Of a DNA stretch of 64,000 nt, positions 7,765 through 19,208 are shown one piece after another. Under the pieces are notes generated by a model. The model had not been told where the DNA came from. It saw only the letters and a program-made list of their open reading frames with translations, and ran no database searches. Position 1 is the stretch's first letter. Each line of letters begins with the position of its first letter. The position numbers and the translations under genes were made by a program. The stretch comes from Caulobacter sp. BP25 (GTDB taxonomy: Bacteria > Pseudomonadota > Alphaproteobacteria > Caulobacterales > Caulobacteraceae), in contig NZ_PEGH01000017.1 in assembly GCF_002737755.1 (NCBI RefSeq), positions 124,001 to 188,000 on the forward strand. Direction: 5' to 3'.

Positions 7765-9774
7765 ATGAAATTCGACGATCTGAAGATTTCGACGAAAGTC
7801 GCCCTGCCCGCCGTGATCCTGACCGTGGTCGCGCTGGCCATTGTCGGCCTAGGCGCCTGGCAGTCGAATAAGATCGAAACTGACCTCAAGCTGCTGGCTG
7901 AGCACCGGGCGCCCACCGAGCTGGCTGCCTCCCGCTTCAATCGCCGGATTCAAGCCATTGGCTATTCCTCGTACCGAACCGTCGCTTATGACGGCGCTTC
8001 GGCCGACGCGGAGCAGGCCAGCGGCGAAATCGACAAAAACTACAAAGACGCCAAGGAACTGCTGGCTGAAATCAAGCAACTGGAGCCGGAGTCGGCCAAG
8101 ACGGTCGCCGATTTCTCCACGCGCCTGGAAAAGGTCTACACCAGCGCTCGACAAGGCGCGGATCTTGGCCTGCAAAACATCGACGAAGCCGCGATCATGG
8201 TCATGGCTACGCTTGACCCGGAGATCGCCAAGCTGACCAAGGACGTCAGCACCTTCACAAACACCCATAGCGACGAGACCAGGAAGATGGTCGCCGAGGC
8301 CTCGAAGGCGGCCAAGGCCGGCACGATCTTCTCGATCCTGTTCGGCGTGATCTCGGCCGGCGCCGCTCTGGTCCTGGCGCTGTGGATCGGCTCACGCAAG
8401 ATCGCCGCGCCGCTGATCGCGACCTCCAAGACCATGGACATCCTGGCCAATGGCGCGGTCGACGTCGAGGTCAAGGGCGCCCAGCGCAAGGACGAGGTCG
8501 GCGCCATGGCCCGCTCGGTCCAGGTGTTCAAGGACAATGCCGTGGCCCTGCGCACCGCCGAAGCCGCCCAGGCCCGCGCCAATTCCGAAGCCGAGGCCGA
8601 ACGCCGTCGCAACCAGGAAATGGCCGAGGCCGCCGCCCAGGAGCAGGCCAAGGTCATGGAGATCATCGCCGAAGGCCTGAACCGTCTGGCCGAAGGCGAC
8701 CTGACCTACCGCCTGGATCAAGAGATTCCTGAGAGCTACAAGCGCCTGCAAAACGACTTCAACGGCGCCATCGTGCAGCTGGAAGAGACGATGCGCACCA
8801 TCGTCCACACCGCCAGCAGCATCGGCGCCGGCTCGGACGAGATCGCCTCGGCCTCCGACGACCTGTCGCGTCGCACCGAGCAACAGGCGGCCAGCCTGGA
8901 AGAAACCGCCGCCGCCCTGGACGAGATCACCGCCACGGTCCGCCGCTCGTCGGCCGGCGCCCAGGAGGCCGCCAAGGTCGTGGGCTCGACCCGAGGCGAC
9001 GCCGAACGCTCCAGCGTGGTCGTGCGCAACGCCGTCGAGGCCATGAACCAGATCGAGAAGTCGTCTCAGGAAATCAGCCAGATCATCGGGGTGATCGACG
9101 AGATCGCCTTCCAGACCAACCTTCTGGCCCTGAACGCCGGCGTCGAGGCCGCGCGCGCGGGTGAAGCGGGCCGCGGCTTCGCGGTCGTCGCCCAGGAAGT
9201 GCGGGCCCTGGCCCAGCGCTCGGCCGACGCGGCCAAGGAGATCAAGACCCTGATCTCGACCTCCAGCCAGCAAGTCAACCAAGGCGTCAGCATGGTGGGT
9301 CAGACTGGCGAGGCCCTGCAGGCCATCGTCTCCAAGGTCGGCGAAATCGACGCCCTGGTTGGCGAGATCGCCTCCTCGGGCCAAGAGCAGGCCACTGGCC
9401 TCAATCAGGTCAACGCCGCCGTCAACCAGATGGACCAAACCGTCCAGCAGAACGCCGCCATGGTCGAGCAGTCGACCGCCGCCGCTCACTCGCTGAAGAA
9501 CGAGGCCGGCAGCCTGCTGAAGATGATCGGCCGCTTCCGCGTCGGCGGCGCCGCCGTCGCCGCCCCGACGTCCAGCGCCTCCCCGGCCCGCGCGGCCACC
9601 CGTCCAGCGCCCGCGCCGGCGCGTCCGGCGCCCGCACCTGCCCGGGGTCCCTCCCCTGCCACGACCGCCAGCCGTCCAGGCCTGAACCCAGTGGCGGCCG
9701 CCCAGGCCAAGCTCGCCAGCTTCGCCAAGAGCTCGGCCGCCCCGGCCGCCTCGGAAGACTGGGAAGAATTCTAA
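7765..9774 (+). CDS. Methyl-accepting chemotaxis protein
   Basis: The 669-residue receptor has a first transmembrane helix (about 14-31), a periplasmic helical sensor of about 155 residues, a second helix (about 188-208), a HAMP region (about 210-260), a second HAMP-like segment near 300-350, and the signalling domain. The hairpin tip EIAFQTNLLALNAGVEAARA starts at Glu446 and contacts CheA/CheW. After an Ala/Pro-rich linker the protein ends in WEEF, which resembles the CheR/CheB docking pentapeptide. It resembles Caulobacter McpA but the ligand is unknown. No che operon adjoins it. A CtrA-like box lies upstream. Confidence 0.94.
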   Translation: MKFDDLKISTKVALPAVILTVVALAIVGLGAWQSNKIETDLKLLAEHRAPTELAASRFNRRIQAIGYSSYRTVAYDGASADAEQASGEIDKNYKDAKELLAEIKQLEPESAKTVADFSTRLEKVYTSARQGADLGLQNIDEAAIMVMATLDPEIAKLTKDVSTFTNTHSDETRKMVAEASKAAKAGTIFSILFGVISAGAALVLALWIGSRKIAAPLIATSKTMDILANGAVDVEVKGAQRKDEVGAMARSVQVFKDNAVALRTAEAAQARANSEAEAERRRNQEMAEAAAQEQAKVMEIIAEGLNRLAEGDLTYRLDQEIPESYKRLQNDFNGAIVQLEETMRTIVHTASSIGAGSDEIASASDDLSRRTEQQAASLEETAAALDEITATVRRSSAGAQEAAKVVGSTRGDAERSSVVVRNAVEAMNQIEKSSQEISQIIGVIDEIAFQTNLLALNAGVEAARAGEAGRGFAVVAQEVRALAQRSADAAKEIKTLISTSSQQVNQGVSMVGQTGEALQAIVSKVGEIDALVGEIASSGQEQATGLNQVNAAVNQMDQTVQQNAAMVEQSTAAAHSLKNEAGSLLKMIGRFRVGGAAVAAPTSSASPARAATRPAPAPARPAPAPARGPSPATTASRPGLNPVAAAQAKLASFAKSSAAPAASEDWEEF

Positions 9775-9790
9775 GCTCCAGTAAGCGTAA

Positions 9791-9864
9791 CGCCCCGCTG
9801 CGCAGCGGGGTGTCTCCTCCCCTAAGCGACTTGGCCCCGCCTTCTCGGAGGCGGGGCCTTTTTC
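9791..9864 (+). terminator. Tandem hairpins and terminator after the chemoreceptor gene
   Basis: A first hairpin of CCCCGCTG and CAGCGGGG arms (about 9793-9810) is followed by GGCCCCGCC and GGCGGGGCC arms (9833-9858) with a T-run. The second is a standard intrinsic terminator. Confidence 0.85.
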
Positions 9865-9877
9865 GTGGGAAGAGAGC

Positions 9878-10258
9878 CTATCGGATCTTGTCGTCCACCC
9901 GCATCGGGACCGCGACCGGGCAGCCGTCGACGAGCCGCGCCACGGCGAATTCGAGATGCGCGCTGGGCATTTTCGAGAGGGGCTGGGTCTCCGACGCAGC
10001 GGGCCTGCTGGCCATCCGTAACGCGGACTCGCAGTTTGCCCCCTGCGGGTTCAGGACGAAGTCTCTCCCGGCGAAGGCGGACCGCACCTTCCGAGCCCGG
10101 GATGAATCGCGCGACCAGGTGATCGGCGGCCGCTTTGCTTTCGCGGCGCCCGAGGCGATCTCCGGGGCGCGCAAATTAAGCTCGCCAACCGGCGTCGCGC
10201 CGGAGGCCACAGGCTGAGCGGTCAGCAAGGCGGTGAGGGCGAGAGCAGACAAAAACAT
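9878..10258 (-). CDS. Small exported protein of unknown function
   Basis: The 126-residue frame has a signal-peptide-like start (MFLSALALTALLTAQPVASG) and a GGAG ribosome site eight bases before the ATG. The mature part carries two cysteines (in ANCESAL and DGCPVAV) that could form a disulfide in the periplasm. No family is recognised. It is convergent with the chemoreceptor gene and separated from lpdA by about 85 bases. It appears monocistronic. The coding call rests on the signal peptide and the ribosome site. Confidence 0.62.
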   Translation of the reverse strand: MFLSALALTALLTAQPVASGATPVGELNLRAPEIASGAAKAKRPPITWSRDSSRARKVRSAFAGRDFVLNPQGANCESALRMASRPAASETQPLSKMPSAHLEFAVARLVDGCPVAVPMRVDDKIR

Positions 10259-10344
10259 GGCGAGGCTCCGTGTGGGAACCCCGCCATGCTACGTCCTATT
10301 GCGCGGACGTGAAGATTAACTTTAGGACAGGAAGCGCCGGCCGC

Positions 10345-11745
10345 TTAGGCCTGCATCGTCCAGCCTTCGACGCCCATCGCCGCCTGGCGCAGGGCTTCCG
10401 AGCGGGTCGGGTGCGGGTGGCAGGTGCGGGCCACGTCTTCCGAGGCGCCGCCAAACTCCATGGCCACGCAGTACTCGGCGATCATGTCGCCGACGTTCGG
10501 GCCGACCATATGAGCGCCCAGGATGCGGTCGGTCTTGGCGTCGGCCAGGATCTTCACGAAGCCGTCGGTCTCGTGGTTGATCTTGGCGCGGCTGTTGGCC
10601 AGGAAGGGGAACTTGCCGACCTTGTAGGCGACGCCCGCGGCCTTCAGTTCGTCCTCGGTCTGGCCGACCGTGGCGACTTCCGGGCTGGTGTAAACAACAC
10701 CCGGGATGATGCCGTAGTTCACATGGCCGGCCTTGCCCGCGATCATCTCGATGCAGGCCACGCCTTCGTCCTCGGCCTTGTGGGCCAGCATCGGACCCGA
10801 GGTCACGTCGCCGATCACCCACACGCCGTCGACGCCGGTCTTGAAGTGGTTGTTGGCGATCATGCCGCGCTTGTCCCGCGTGACGCCGACCGTCTCCAGG
10901 CCCAGGCCTTGCGTGTACGGGCGACGGCCGATGGCGACCAGCACGTAGTCGGCCTCGATCGTCTGGGCGTCACCGCCGGCGACCGGCTCGAAGCTCAGCT
11001 TCACGCCCTTGGCCGAGGCCGTCGCGCCGCTGACCTTGGCGCCCAGCTGGAACTTGAAGCCCTGCTTGACCAGGATCTTCTGGAAGGCGTTGGCCACTTC
11101 GGTGTCGGTGCCCGGCAGGATGCGGTCCAGGTACTCGACCACGGTGACCTCGGCGCCCAGGCGCTTCCACACAGAACCCAGCTCCAGGCCGATCACGCCG
11201 GCGCCGACCACCACCAGGTGCTTGGGCACTTCCGGCAGCGACAGAGCGCCGGTCGAGTCGATGATGCGCTTGTTGTCGACGGTCACGCCCGGCAGCGGGG
11301 TCGGCTCCGAGCCGGTGGCGATCACGATGTTCTTGGTCTCGAGGGTGGTTTCCGAACCGTCCTCGGCCTTCACGACCACCTTACCGGCGCCGGCGATCCG
11401 GCCCCAGCCCTTCACGTAGTCGACCTTGTTCTTCTTCATCAAGAACTCGACGCCCTTGGTCAGGGCTTCGACGCTCTCGGCCTTCTGGGCCATCATCTGG
11501 GGCAGGTTCAGCTTGGGCTTCACCTCGATGCCCAGCTTGGCGAATTCCGGACCCGTCGCGGCGGCGTATAGCTCCGAGGCGTGCAGCAGGGCCTTCGACG
11601 GCATGCAGCCGACGTTCAGGCAAGTGCCGCCCAGCTTGCCGCGACCTTCGACGATCGCGACCTTCAGGCCCAGCTGGCCGGCGCGGATCGCCGCGTTGTA
11701 GCCACCGGGACCGCCACCGATGATGACGACGTCGTACTGAGCCAT
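10345..11745 (-). CDS. lpdA: Dihydrolipoyl dehydrogenase (E3 of 2-oxoglutarate dehydrogenase)
   Basis: The 466-residue flavoprotein reoxidises the dihydrolipoyl arm of E2 with NAD+. FAD binding is by GGGPGG (10-15). The redox disulfide is Cys42/Cys47 in GGTCLNVGC, the NAD site is [10 protein letters not shown], and the C-terminal HPHPTRSE (His445, Glu450) is the catalytic dyad. It follows sucAB on the same strand with one small gene between, so it most likely serves the 2-oxoglutarate complex. Sharing with other 2-oxoacid complexes cannot be excluded. Confidence 0.95.
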   Translation of the reverse strand: MAQYDVVIIGGGPGGYNAAIRAGQLGLKVAIVEGRGKLGGTCLNVGCMPSKALLHASELYAAATGPEFAKLGIEVKPKLNLPQMMAQKAESVEALTKGVEFLMKKNKVDYVKGWGRIAGAGKVVVKAEDGSETTLETKNIVIATGSEPTPLPGVTVDNKRIIDSTGALSLPEVPKHLVVVGAGVIGLELGSVWKRLGAEVTVVEYLDRILPGTDTEVANAFQKILVKQGFKFQLGAKVSGATASAKGVKLSFEPVAGGDAQTIEADYVLVAIGRRPYTQGLGLETVGVTRDKRGMIANNHFKTGVDGVWVIGDVTSGPMLAHKAEDEGVACIEMIAGKAGHVNYGIIPGVVYTSPEVATVGQTEDELKAAGVAYKVGKFPFLANSRAKINHETDGFVKILADAKTDRILGAHMVGPNVGDMIAEYCVAMEFGGASEDVARTCHPHPTRSEALRQAAMGVEGWTMQA

Positions 11746-11909
11746 GGGTCTATCGCCTTCAGGACGCGCCGGAATCGGCGCCGGACAAGATATGGGCCTC
11801 GCCGGCCGTTTTGTCAGACCTTTGGAGGCGCGTGTTCCTTAGAACCAGAGTGTTAAAAACGGAACAACCTTTCGTCGTCCGCGCCCTTGAAAATCAAGGA
11901 GAATGGCGC

Positions 11910-11934
11910 GGGCCGCGAGACAACCGCGCGGCCC
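11910..11934 (-). terminator. Hairpin downstream of the DUF3088 gene
   Basis: GGGCCGCG and CGCGGCCC arms have a 9-base loop just after the DUF3088 stop on the minus strand. No clear T-run follows, so it may be a weak terminator or processing site. Confidence 0.4.
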
Positions 11935-11943
11935 GGTGGCCCT

Positions 11944-12288
11944 TCACAGCGGCGAAGCGAGACCGTGCCTGGCCGCGAGGTAGCGGGTGACCGGCCGGGC
12001 GTCGGTGAGGAACGACAGGCCGTTCGCCGACTGGATCTCGCCGTGCGGGCCCGCGTCCGGCGCGACCTCCGCCAGGATCAGAGTAGGCGCGTTCTGATGG
12101 GCCTCGCCGAGCCGCTCGACCAGAGCCGCGCGTGGGCGGGCGTAGTCGACATGGACGATGTCGAGCGTCTCGCGCAGCGCGGGATAGGTCGCCAGATACC
12201 CCTCCATCATCGCGCAGTCGGGACAGAAGCGCTGGGCGCCGTCCTTCTCGAAATGCGGCTTGAGCAGATAGAGCGTGTCCTTGGCCAT
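11944..12288 (-). CDS. DUF3088-type thioredoxin-like protein
   Basis: Starting at the ATG at 12288, the protein has 114 residues. It begins MAKDTLYLLKPHFEKDG and carries FCPDCAMMEGYL, a CXXC pair at the position expected in a thioredoxin-like fold. The rest (IVHVDYARPRAALVERLGE, SANGLSFLTDARPVTRYLAAR) matches my recollection of DUF3088. The role is unknown; CPDC suggests redox or metal chemistry. The gene sits between sucB and lpdA on the same strand but behind a hairpin after sucB, so co-transcription may be partial. Confidence 0.72.
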   Translation of the reverse strand: MAKDTLYLLKPHFEKDGAQRFCPDCAMMEGYLATYPALRETLDIVHVDYARPRAALVERLGEAHQNAPTLILAEVAPDAGPHGEIQSANGLSFLTDARPVTRYLAARHGLASPL

Positions 12289-12340
12289 CGCGGGGTATCC
12301 CAGAAATGCGAACGGCCCCGACGTAGGACGCCGGGGCCGC

Positions 12341-12374
12341 GAAAGCAAAGAAGCCCGCCGGTGAGGCGGGCTTC
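12341..12374 (-). terminator. Terminator-like hairpin after sucB
   Basis: GAAGCCCGCC and GGCGGGCTTC arms (12350-12374) form a ten-base stem with a 5-base loop. On the minus strand it is followed by an interrupted T-run. It probably ends or attenuates the suc transcript. Confidence 0.7.
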
Positions 12375-12384
12375 TCGGGGTCTC

Positions 12385-13611
12385 TTAGAGGTCCAGCAGC
12401 AGGCGCTGCGGGTCTTCCAGGGCTTCCTTGACCTTCACGAGGAAGGTCACGGCGCCGGCGCCGTCGACGACGCGGTGGTCGTAGGACAGGGCCAGATACA
12501 TCATCGGACGGATCTCGATCTTGCCGTTCACGACCATGGCGCGCTCCTTAATAGCGTGCATGCCCAGGATGCCCGACTGCGGCGCGTTCAGGATCGGGGT
12601 CGACATCAGCGAGCCATAGATGCCGCCGTTGGTGATCGTGAAGGTGCCGCCTTGCATGTCCTCGATGGACAGCTGGCCGTCGCGGGCCTTCTTGCCCAGG
12701 ACGCCGATGGCCTTCTCGATCTCGGCCAGGTTCAGCGTGTCGGCGTCACGGACGACCGGAACCACCAGACCCTTGTCGGTGCCGACGGCGACGCCGATGT
12801 CGTAGTGGTTCTTGTAGACGATATCCGTGCCGTCGATCTCGGCGTTGACGTCCGGGATCGCTTTCAGGGCGGCCACAACGGCCTTGGTGAAGAAGGACAT
12901 GAAGCCCAGCTTCACGCCGTGACGCTTTTCGAAGATGTCCTTGTACTGAGCGCGCAGGGCCATCACGGCGCTCATGTCGACCTCGTTGAAGGTCGTCAGC
13001 ATGGCGGCGGTGTTCTGGGCTTCCTTCAGGCGACGGGCGATCGTCTGACGCAGGCGCGTCATCTTCACGCGTTCCTCACGCTCGTGCAGAGCGCGCGGCG
13101 CGGCCGGGGCGGCGGCCGGAGCCGGGGCCGAGGCGCGTGCTTCCAGAGCGGCCAGGGCGTCGCCCTTGGTCACGCGGCCGTCCTTGCCGGTGCCCGCGAC
13201 CTTCGAGAGGTCGAGACCGGTTTCGGCGGCGATGCGGGCCGGAGCCGGGCTGACCGGCGCGGCGGCCGGAGCGGCGGCGACCGGAGCTGGAGCCGGGGCG
13301 GCGGCCCGAGCCGGCGCCGGCTTCGGCGCTTCGGCCGCCTTGGGCGCGGCGGCGGCCGGAGCGGCCGAGGCGGTCGCGCCTTCGGTCACGACGCCGAGCA
13401 CCGTGCCCGGAACAACCGTCGCGCCTTCGGCAGCGCCGATGGCCGAAAGGACGCCGTCGGCGGGCGAGGCCACTTCGAGCGAAACCTTGTCGGTTTCCAG
13501 CTCGACGAGGATCTCGTCCTTCTTCACGGCCTCACCGACCTTCTTGGTCCAGCGCGCCACCGTGGCTTCGGTGACGGATTCGCCGAGGGCGGGCGTATTG
13601 ATGTCGGCCAT
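12385..13611 (-). CDS. sucB: Dihydrolipoyllysine-residue succinyltransferase (E2o)
   Basis: The 408-residue protein is the core of the 2-oxoglutarate dehydrogenase complex and transfers succinyl groups to CoA. One N-terminal lipoyl domain carries Lys42 in [10 protein letters not shown] long Ala/Pro linker follows, then the peripheral-subunit-binding domain ([20 protein letters not shown]) and the catalytic trimer domain ending with YDHRVVDG (His379, Asp383). It lies 60 bases after sucA on the same strand. A single lipoyl domain and the size distinguish E2o from most E2p proteins. Confidence 0.95.
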   Translation of the reverse strand: MADINTPALGESVTEATVARWTKKVGEAVKKDEILVELETDKVSLEVASPADGVLSAIGAAEGATVVPGTVLGVVTEGATASAAPAAAAPKAAEAPKPAPARAAAPAPAPVAAAPAAAPVSPAPARIAAETGLDLSKVAGTGKDGRVTKGDALAALEARASAPAPAAAPAAPRALHEREERVKMTRLRQTIARRLKEAQNTAAMLTTFNEVDMSAVMALRAQYKDIFEKRHGVKLGFMSFFTKAVVAALKAIPDVNAEIDGTDIVYKNHYDIGVAVGTDKGLVVPVVRDADTLNLAEIEKAIGVLGKKARDGQLSIEDMQGGTFTITNGGIYGSLMSTPILNAPQSGILGMHAIKERAMVVNGKIEIRPMMYLALSYDHRVVDGAGAVTFLVKVKEALEDPQRLLLDL

Positions 13612-13671
13612 GGGGCTTTCCGAGTCTCTCTTGCTTGGTCCGGCGGGTTTATTGGTAACGGGAGCCCTCGC

Positions 13672-16635
13672 TTACGCGAAGGCCTCGTTGAGGAAGGTCT
13701 CGAGTTCTTTCAGGTGGCGGCTCATCAGGCCGGCGGCCGTGGAGGCCGAGGCCGGGCGGCCGACATAGCGGGCGCGCTTGGCCTTGATATCCAGCTTGTC
13801 CAGCGTCAGCTCCAGCCACGGGTCGACGAAGGTCCAGCCGCCCATGTTCTTGGGCTCTTCCTGGCACCAGACCAGGTCGGCGTTCTTGAAGCGCGACAGC
13901 ACGTTCATCAGCGACTTCATCGGCCACGGATAGAACTGCTCCAGACGCAGCAGATAGACGTCGTCGCGGCCGGTCTTGGCGCGGTGATCGACCAGGTCGA
14001 AATAGACCTTGCCCGAGCAGAGGACGACGCGCTTGATCTTGTCGTCGCTCTTCAAGGTGATGCCGCCGACATCGCAGCCAGCCTCGGCGCCGTCCACCAT
14101 CACGCGGTGGAAGCTGGAGCCCTCGGCGAAGTCCGCCAGGTTCGAGACGGCGCGCTTGTGGCGCAGCAGGCTCTTGGGCGCCATCACGATCAGCGGCTTG
14201 CGGAACTCACGCTTCATCTGGCGACGCAGGGCGTGGAAGTAGTTGGCCGGCGTGGTGCAGTTGAGCACCTGCATGTTGTCTTCCGCGCACGACTGCAGGA
14301 AGCGCTCGAGGCGGGCCGAGCTGTGCTCGGGACCTTGGCCTTCGTAGCCGTGCGGCAGCAGCATCACGAGGCCGCTCATCCGCAGCCACTTGCGCTCGCC
14401 CGAGCTGATGAACTGGTCGATGACGACCTGGGCGCCGTTCACGAAGTCGCCGAACTGGCCTTCCCACAGGGTCAGGGTGTTCGGGTCGGCCAGCGAGAAG
14501 CCGTATTCGAAGCCCAGCACCGCCTCTTCCGACAGGGCCGAGTCGATCACTTCATAGTGGCCCTGGCCCGGACGGATGTTGTTCAGCGGCGTGTAGTGCT
14601 CTTCGGTCTTCTGGTCGATGATGTCCGAGTGGCGCTGGGTGAAGGTGCCTCGCACCGAGTCCTGGCCCGACAGGCGGACCGGATAACCCTCGTCGAGCAG
14701 GGTGGCGAAGGCCAGGTGCTCGGCCGCGCCCCAGTCGATGCCCTCGCCCTTTTCGAACGCGTCGCGGCGGTTCTCGATGGCGCGGCGCACGGTCTTGTGA
14801 GCGTCGATCCGCTCCGGGATCGTGGTGATCAGCCGGCCCAGTTCGGTCAGGCGGGTCTTGGGGAAGGCGGTCTGGCCGCGGCGATCCTCATCGCCCGGCA
14901 GGCTAAGGCCCGCCCACTTGCCGTCCAGCCAGTCGGCCTTGTTGGGCTTGTAGCTCTTGCCGGCGTCGAATTCCTTGTCGAGGAAGGTCTCGAATTCCGA
15001 GACCCAGCCGTCGACCTCGCCCTGGGTGATGAGGCCCTCGCCGACCAGGCGGCTGGCGTACAGCTCGCGGGTCGGCGGGTGCCCCTTGATCTTGGCGTAC
15101 ATCAGCGGCGACGTCATGGTCGGGTCGTCGCCTTCGTTGTGACCGAAGCGACGGTAGCAGACCATGTCGATGACCACGTCCTTGCCAAACTTCTGGCGGT
15201 ACTCGGTCGCGACCTTGGCGGCGAAGACGACGGCTTCCGGATCGTCGCCGTTCACGTGGAAGATCGGCGCCTCGACCATCAGGGCCATGTCGCTGGGATA
15301 GGGCGAGCTGCGCGAGTAGCGCGGGCTGGTCGTGAAGCCGATCTGGTTGTTGACGATGAAGTGGATGGTGCCGCCCGTGCGGTAGCCCTTCAGGCCCGAC
15401 AGGGTGAAGCACTCGGCCACCACGCCCTGGCCGGCGAACGCGGCGTCGCCGTGCAGCAGCAGCGGCAGAACGTGGCCGCGGCCGGCGTCCGGCTGCTCGC
15501 GCAGGGTGAAGGCCTGCTTGGCGCGAGCCTTGCCGATCACGACCGGGTTGACGATTTCCAGGTGCGACGGGTTGGCCGTCAGCGACAGGTGGACCTTGTT
15601 GTCGTCGAACTCACGGTCCGACGATGCGCCCATGTGGTACTTCACGTCGCCCGAACCCTCGACGTCCGAGGGGACCGACGAGCCGCCTTGGAACTCGTGG
15701 AAGATGACGTGGTAGGGCTTGCCCATCACGGCGGCCAGCACGTTCAGGCGACCGCGGTGCGGCATGCCCAGGACGATGTCCTTCACGCCCAGAGCGCCGC
15801 CGCGCTTGATGATCTGCTCCATGGCCGGGACCATGGCCTCGCCGCCGTCCAGGCCGAAGCGTTTGGTGCCGGGGAAACGCTTGTGGAGGAACTTCTCGAA
15901 GCCCTCGGCCTCGATCAGCTTCTTCAGGATGGCGACCTTGCCTTCCTTGGAGAACACGATCTCCTTGTCGCGGCCTTCGATGCGCTCTTGCAACCAGGCC
16001 TTCTCGGCCGGGTCGGAGATGTGCATGTACTGCACGCCGACATTGTCGCAGTAGGTGCGGCGGACGATCGACAGGATCTCGCGGATCGAGGCAGTCTCGA
16101 GGCCCAGCACGAAATCCAGGAAGATCGGACGGTCGTAGTCGGCTTCCGAGAAGCCGTAGGTGGCCGGATCCAGTTCCGGGGCGGGCTTCGGCGGCTCAAG
16201 ACCCAGCGGGTCGAGGTTGGCGGCCAGGTGGCCGCGCATCCGGTAGGCCCGGATCATCATAATGGCGCGCAGGCTGTCCAGCGTGGCGGCGCGGACGGCT
16301 TCGGAGGAGGCGCCGGGGGCCTTGCCCTCGACGGCCTTGGCGATCTTGGCTTCAACGGCGGGGGCGACGGTCGCCCACTGGCCGTCCAGGGCCGACAGCC
16401 AGTCTGGACGAACGCTGGGGACCTTCTTGGGCGTCCAGGCCGGATCCTGGGCCGCGCGCTTCACCTGGTCGGCCTGTTCGGCCAAGCTGGCGAAGAAGGC
16501 GTTCCACGAGGGCTCGACCGATCCGGGGTTCTCCGCCCATTGGGCGTAGAGGTCCTCAACGAACGCCGCGTTGGCGCCGTAGAGGAAGCTGGTCTCGGTC
16601 AAGACCTGGTTGATGATGCCTGCGTCGTCCGCCAT
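13672..16635 (-). CDS. sucA: 2-oxoglutarate dehydrogenase E1
   Basis: The 987-residue thiamine-diphosphate enzyme decarboxylates 2-oxoglutarate. It shows the N-terminal E2-docking helix (LYGANAAFVEDLYAQW), HRGRLNVLAAVMGKP, the TPP-binding region GDAAFAGQGVVAECF to IHFIVNNQIGFTT, and the C-terminal transketolase lobe with EEPKNMGGWTFVDP. Length is normal for alphaproteobacteria. It is followed by sucB and preceded by sucD across a terminator, so it may also have its own promoter in the 174-base gap. Confidence 0.96.
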   Translation of the reverse strand: MADDAGIINQVLTETSFLYGANAAFVEDLYAQWAENPGSVEPSWNAFFASLAEQADQVKRAAQDPAWTPKKVPSVRPDWLSALDGQWATVAPAVEAKIAKAVEGKAPGASSEAVRAATLDSLRAIMMIRAYRMRGHLAANLDPLGLEPPKPAPELDPATYGFSEADYDRPIFLDFVLGLETASIREILSIVRRTYCDNVGVQYMHISDPAEKAWLQERIEGRDKEIVFSKEGKVAILKKLIEAEGFEKFLHKRFPGTKRFGLDGGEAMVPAMEQIIKRGGALGVKDIVLGMPHRGRLNVLAAVMGKPYHVIFHEFQGGSSVPSDVEGSGDVKYHMGASSDREFDDNKVHLSLTANPSHLEIVNPVVIGKARAKQAFTLREQPDAGRGHVLPLLLHGDAAFAGQGVVAECFTLSGLKGYRTGGTIHFIVNNQIGFTTSPRYSRSSPYPSDMALMVEAPIFHVNGDDPEAVVFAAKVATEYRQKFGKDVVIDMVCYRRFGHNEGDDPTMTSPLMYAKIKGHPPTRELYASRLVGEGLITQGEVDGWVSEFETFLDKEFDAGKSYKPNKADWLDGKWAGLSLPGDEDRRGQTAFPKTRLTELGRLITTIPERIDAHKTVRRAIENRRDAFEKGEGIDWGAAEHLAFATLLDEGYPVRLSGQDSVRGTFTQRHSDIIDQKTEEHYTPLNNIRPGQGHYEVIDSALSEEAVLGFEYGFSLADPNTLTLWEGQFGDFVNGAQVVIDQFISSGERKWLRMSGLVMLLPHGYEGQGPEHSSARLERFLQSCAEDNMQVLNCTTPANYFHALRRQMKREFRKPLIVMAPKSLLRHKRAVSNLADFAEGSSFHRVMVDGAEAGCDVGGITLKSDDKIKRVVLCSGKVYFDLVDHRAKTGRDDVYLLRLEQFYPWPMKSLMNVLSRFKNADLVWCQEEPKNMGGWTFVDPWLELTLDKLDIKAKRARYVGRPASASTAAGLMSRHLKELETFLNEAFA

Positions 16636-16765
16636 CGTTGTCGCCTTAGATCCGCTTGCTTACGGGAGCGCTATCGCAAGCCCGTAAATATAGTCTCTCA
16701 ATCGCCCGGGCGCCCGTCGAACGGCGGGGCCCAGGTGATTTTTTCGGATCGTCGACTGGCGGTCG

Positions 16766-16796
16766 CAAAAAACCTGGGCCCCGCGCGAGGCGGGGT
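16766..16796 (-). terminator. Intrinsic terminator between sucD and sucA
   Basis: On the minus strand, arms CCCCGC and GCGGGG with a 5-base loop are followed a few bases later by six T. It lies just after the sucD stop. Some read-through into sucAB is likely given the shared orientation. Confidence 0.65.
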
Positions 16797-16809
16797 TTCG
16801 GTGTTCTAG

Positions 16810-17694
16810 TTAGCCTTTGAGCACTTCAAGCAGGGTCTCACCCAGCTTGGCCGGCGAAGGCGAAACGCGGATGCCCGCGTCTTCCATCGCCGCGATCTTG
16901 TCCTCGGCGCCGCCCTTGCCGCCCGAAACGATCGCGCCCGCATGGCCCATGTGACGGCCAGGAGGCGCCGTGCGGCCGGCGATGAAGCCGACCATGGGCT
17001 TCTTGCGACCGCGCTTGGCTTCGTCCTTCAGGAACTGCGCCGCTTCTTCTTCGGCCGAGCCGCCGATTTCACCGATCATGACGATCGACTTGGTGGCTTC
17101 GTCGGCCAGGAACAGTTCCAGCACGTCGATGAACTCGGTACCCTTGACCGGGTCGCCGCCGATGCCGACGGCCGTGGTTTGGCCCAGACCAGCGTTCGTG
17201 GTTTGGAAAACCGCTTCATAGGTCAGGGTGCCCGAACGCGACACGACGCCCACCGAGCCTTCCGAGAAGATCGAACCCGGCATGATGCCGATCTTGCACT
17301 GGTTGGGCGTCAGGACGCCCGGGCAGTTCGGGCCGATCAGGCGCGAACGCGAACCTTGCAGGGCCTTCTTGACCTTGACCATGTCCAGCACCGGGATGCC
17401 CTCGGTGATGCAGATGATCAGCGGGATCTCGGCTTCGATGGCTTCCAGGATCGAGTCGGCCGCGAAGGGCGGCGGGACGTAGATCACCGAGGCGTCGGCG
17501 CCGGTGCGGTCCTTGGCTTCGGCGACGGTGTCGAACACCGGCAGGCCGATGTGCGTTTGACCGCCCTTACCCGGGGTGACGCCGCCGACCATCTTGGTGC
17601 CGTAGGCGATGGCCTGTTCGGAGTGGAACGTGCCTTGAGCGCCGGTGATGCCCTGGCAGATGACCTTGGTGTGCGAACCGATCAGAACCGACAT
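16810..17694 (-). CDS. sucD: Succinyl-CoA synthetase alpha subunit
   Basis: The 294-residue ADP-forming subunit binds CoA and carries the phosphohistidine. The N-terminal CoA domain includes [16 protein letters not shown]. The ligase domain has [11 protein letters not shown] and the active-site His in [12 protein letters not shown]. It directly follows sucC, with the ATG of sucD next to the sucC stop, as expected for stoichiometric subunits. Confidence 0.97.
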   Translation of the reverse strand: MSVLIGSHTKVICQGITGAQGTFHSEQAIAYGTKMVGGVTPGKGGQTHIGLPVFDTVAEAKDRTGADASVIYVPPPFAADSILEAIEAEIPLIICITEGIPVLDMVKVKKALQGSRSRLIGPNCPGVLTPNQCKIGIMPGSIFSEGSVGVVSRSGTLTYEAVFQTTNAGLGQTTAVGIGGDPVKGTEFIDVLELFLADEATKSIVMIGEIGGSAEEEAAQFLKDEAKRGRKKPMVGFIAGRTAPPGRHMGHAGAIVSGGKGGAEDKIAAMEDAGIRVSPSPAKLGETLLEVLKG

Positions 17695-18894
<1,200 letters not shown>

Positions 18895-18935
18895 GAGGGC
18901 CCGGTCTCGACGACGGCTTTCTGAAATGTGGCGGG

Positions 18936-18964
18936 GTTATAGGAGCGCTATTTCGCAGGCGCAA
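18936..18964 (-). promoter_or_regulatory. Candidate housekeeping promoter of the suc operon
   Basis: On the minus strand, TTGCGC and TATAAC are separated by exactly 17 bases, about 40 bases before the sucC ATG. The rest of the 18895-19208 gap holds an inverted repeat CGATAAG/CTTATCG (18976-19004) and the hairpin listed at 19147-19164. No gene is seen in the gap. Confidence 0.5.
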
Positions 18965-19146
18965 CCGCGTCTGGACGATAAGGTGAAGGCTTGCGCGCTT
19001 ATCGCACCCGATGAGAGGTCATCGCGCACGATCTGCACCGGCAAGGCAAGAGAAAGCCTTGACCTTGCGACATTGTTACCGGTCACACGCTTTTAGCGCG
19101 ATGACAGCGTTTTCCATCCGGCGGACGTATGGGATCATGCGTCCGG

Positions 19147-19164
19147 GGCGACCGAATGGTCGCC
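19147..19164 (-). terminator. Hairpin downstream of the MFS gene
   Basis: GGCGACC and GGTCGCC arms enclose a four-base loop about 45 bases after the MFS stop on the minus strand. No T-run is present, so termination is uncertain. Confidence 0.35.
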
Positions 19165-19208
19165 GGCCCCACAGACGGCCAAGCGGCGCTAGATGGCCCG
19201 GGACGGTC

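Noticed and set aside
11887-16809. A 1640-codon open frame on the plus strand opposite DUF3088, sucB and sucA
   Set aside because: It is exactly antisense to well-conserved enzymes, with a composition rich in His, Gly, Arg, Val and Asp that mirrors the GC-rich codons opposite. No domain or ribosome site supports it.
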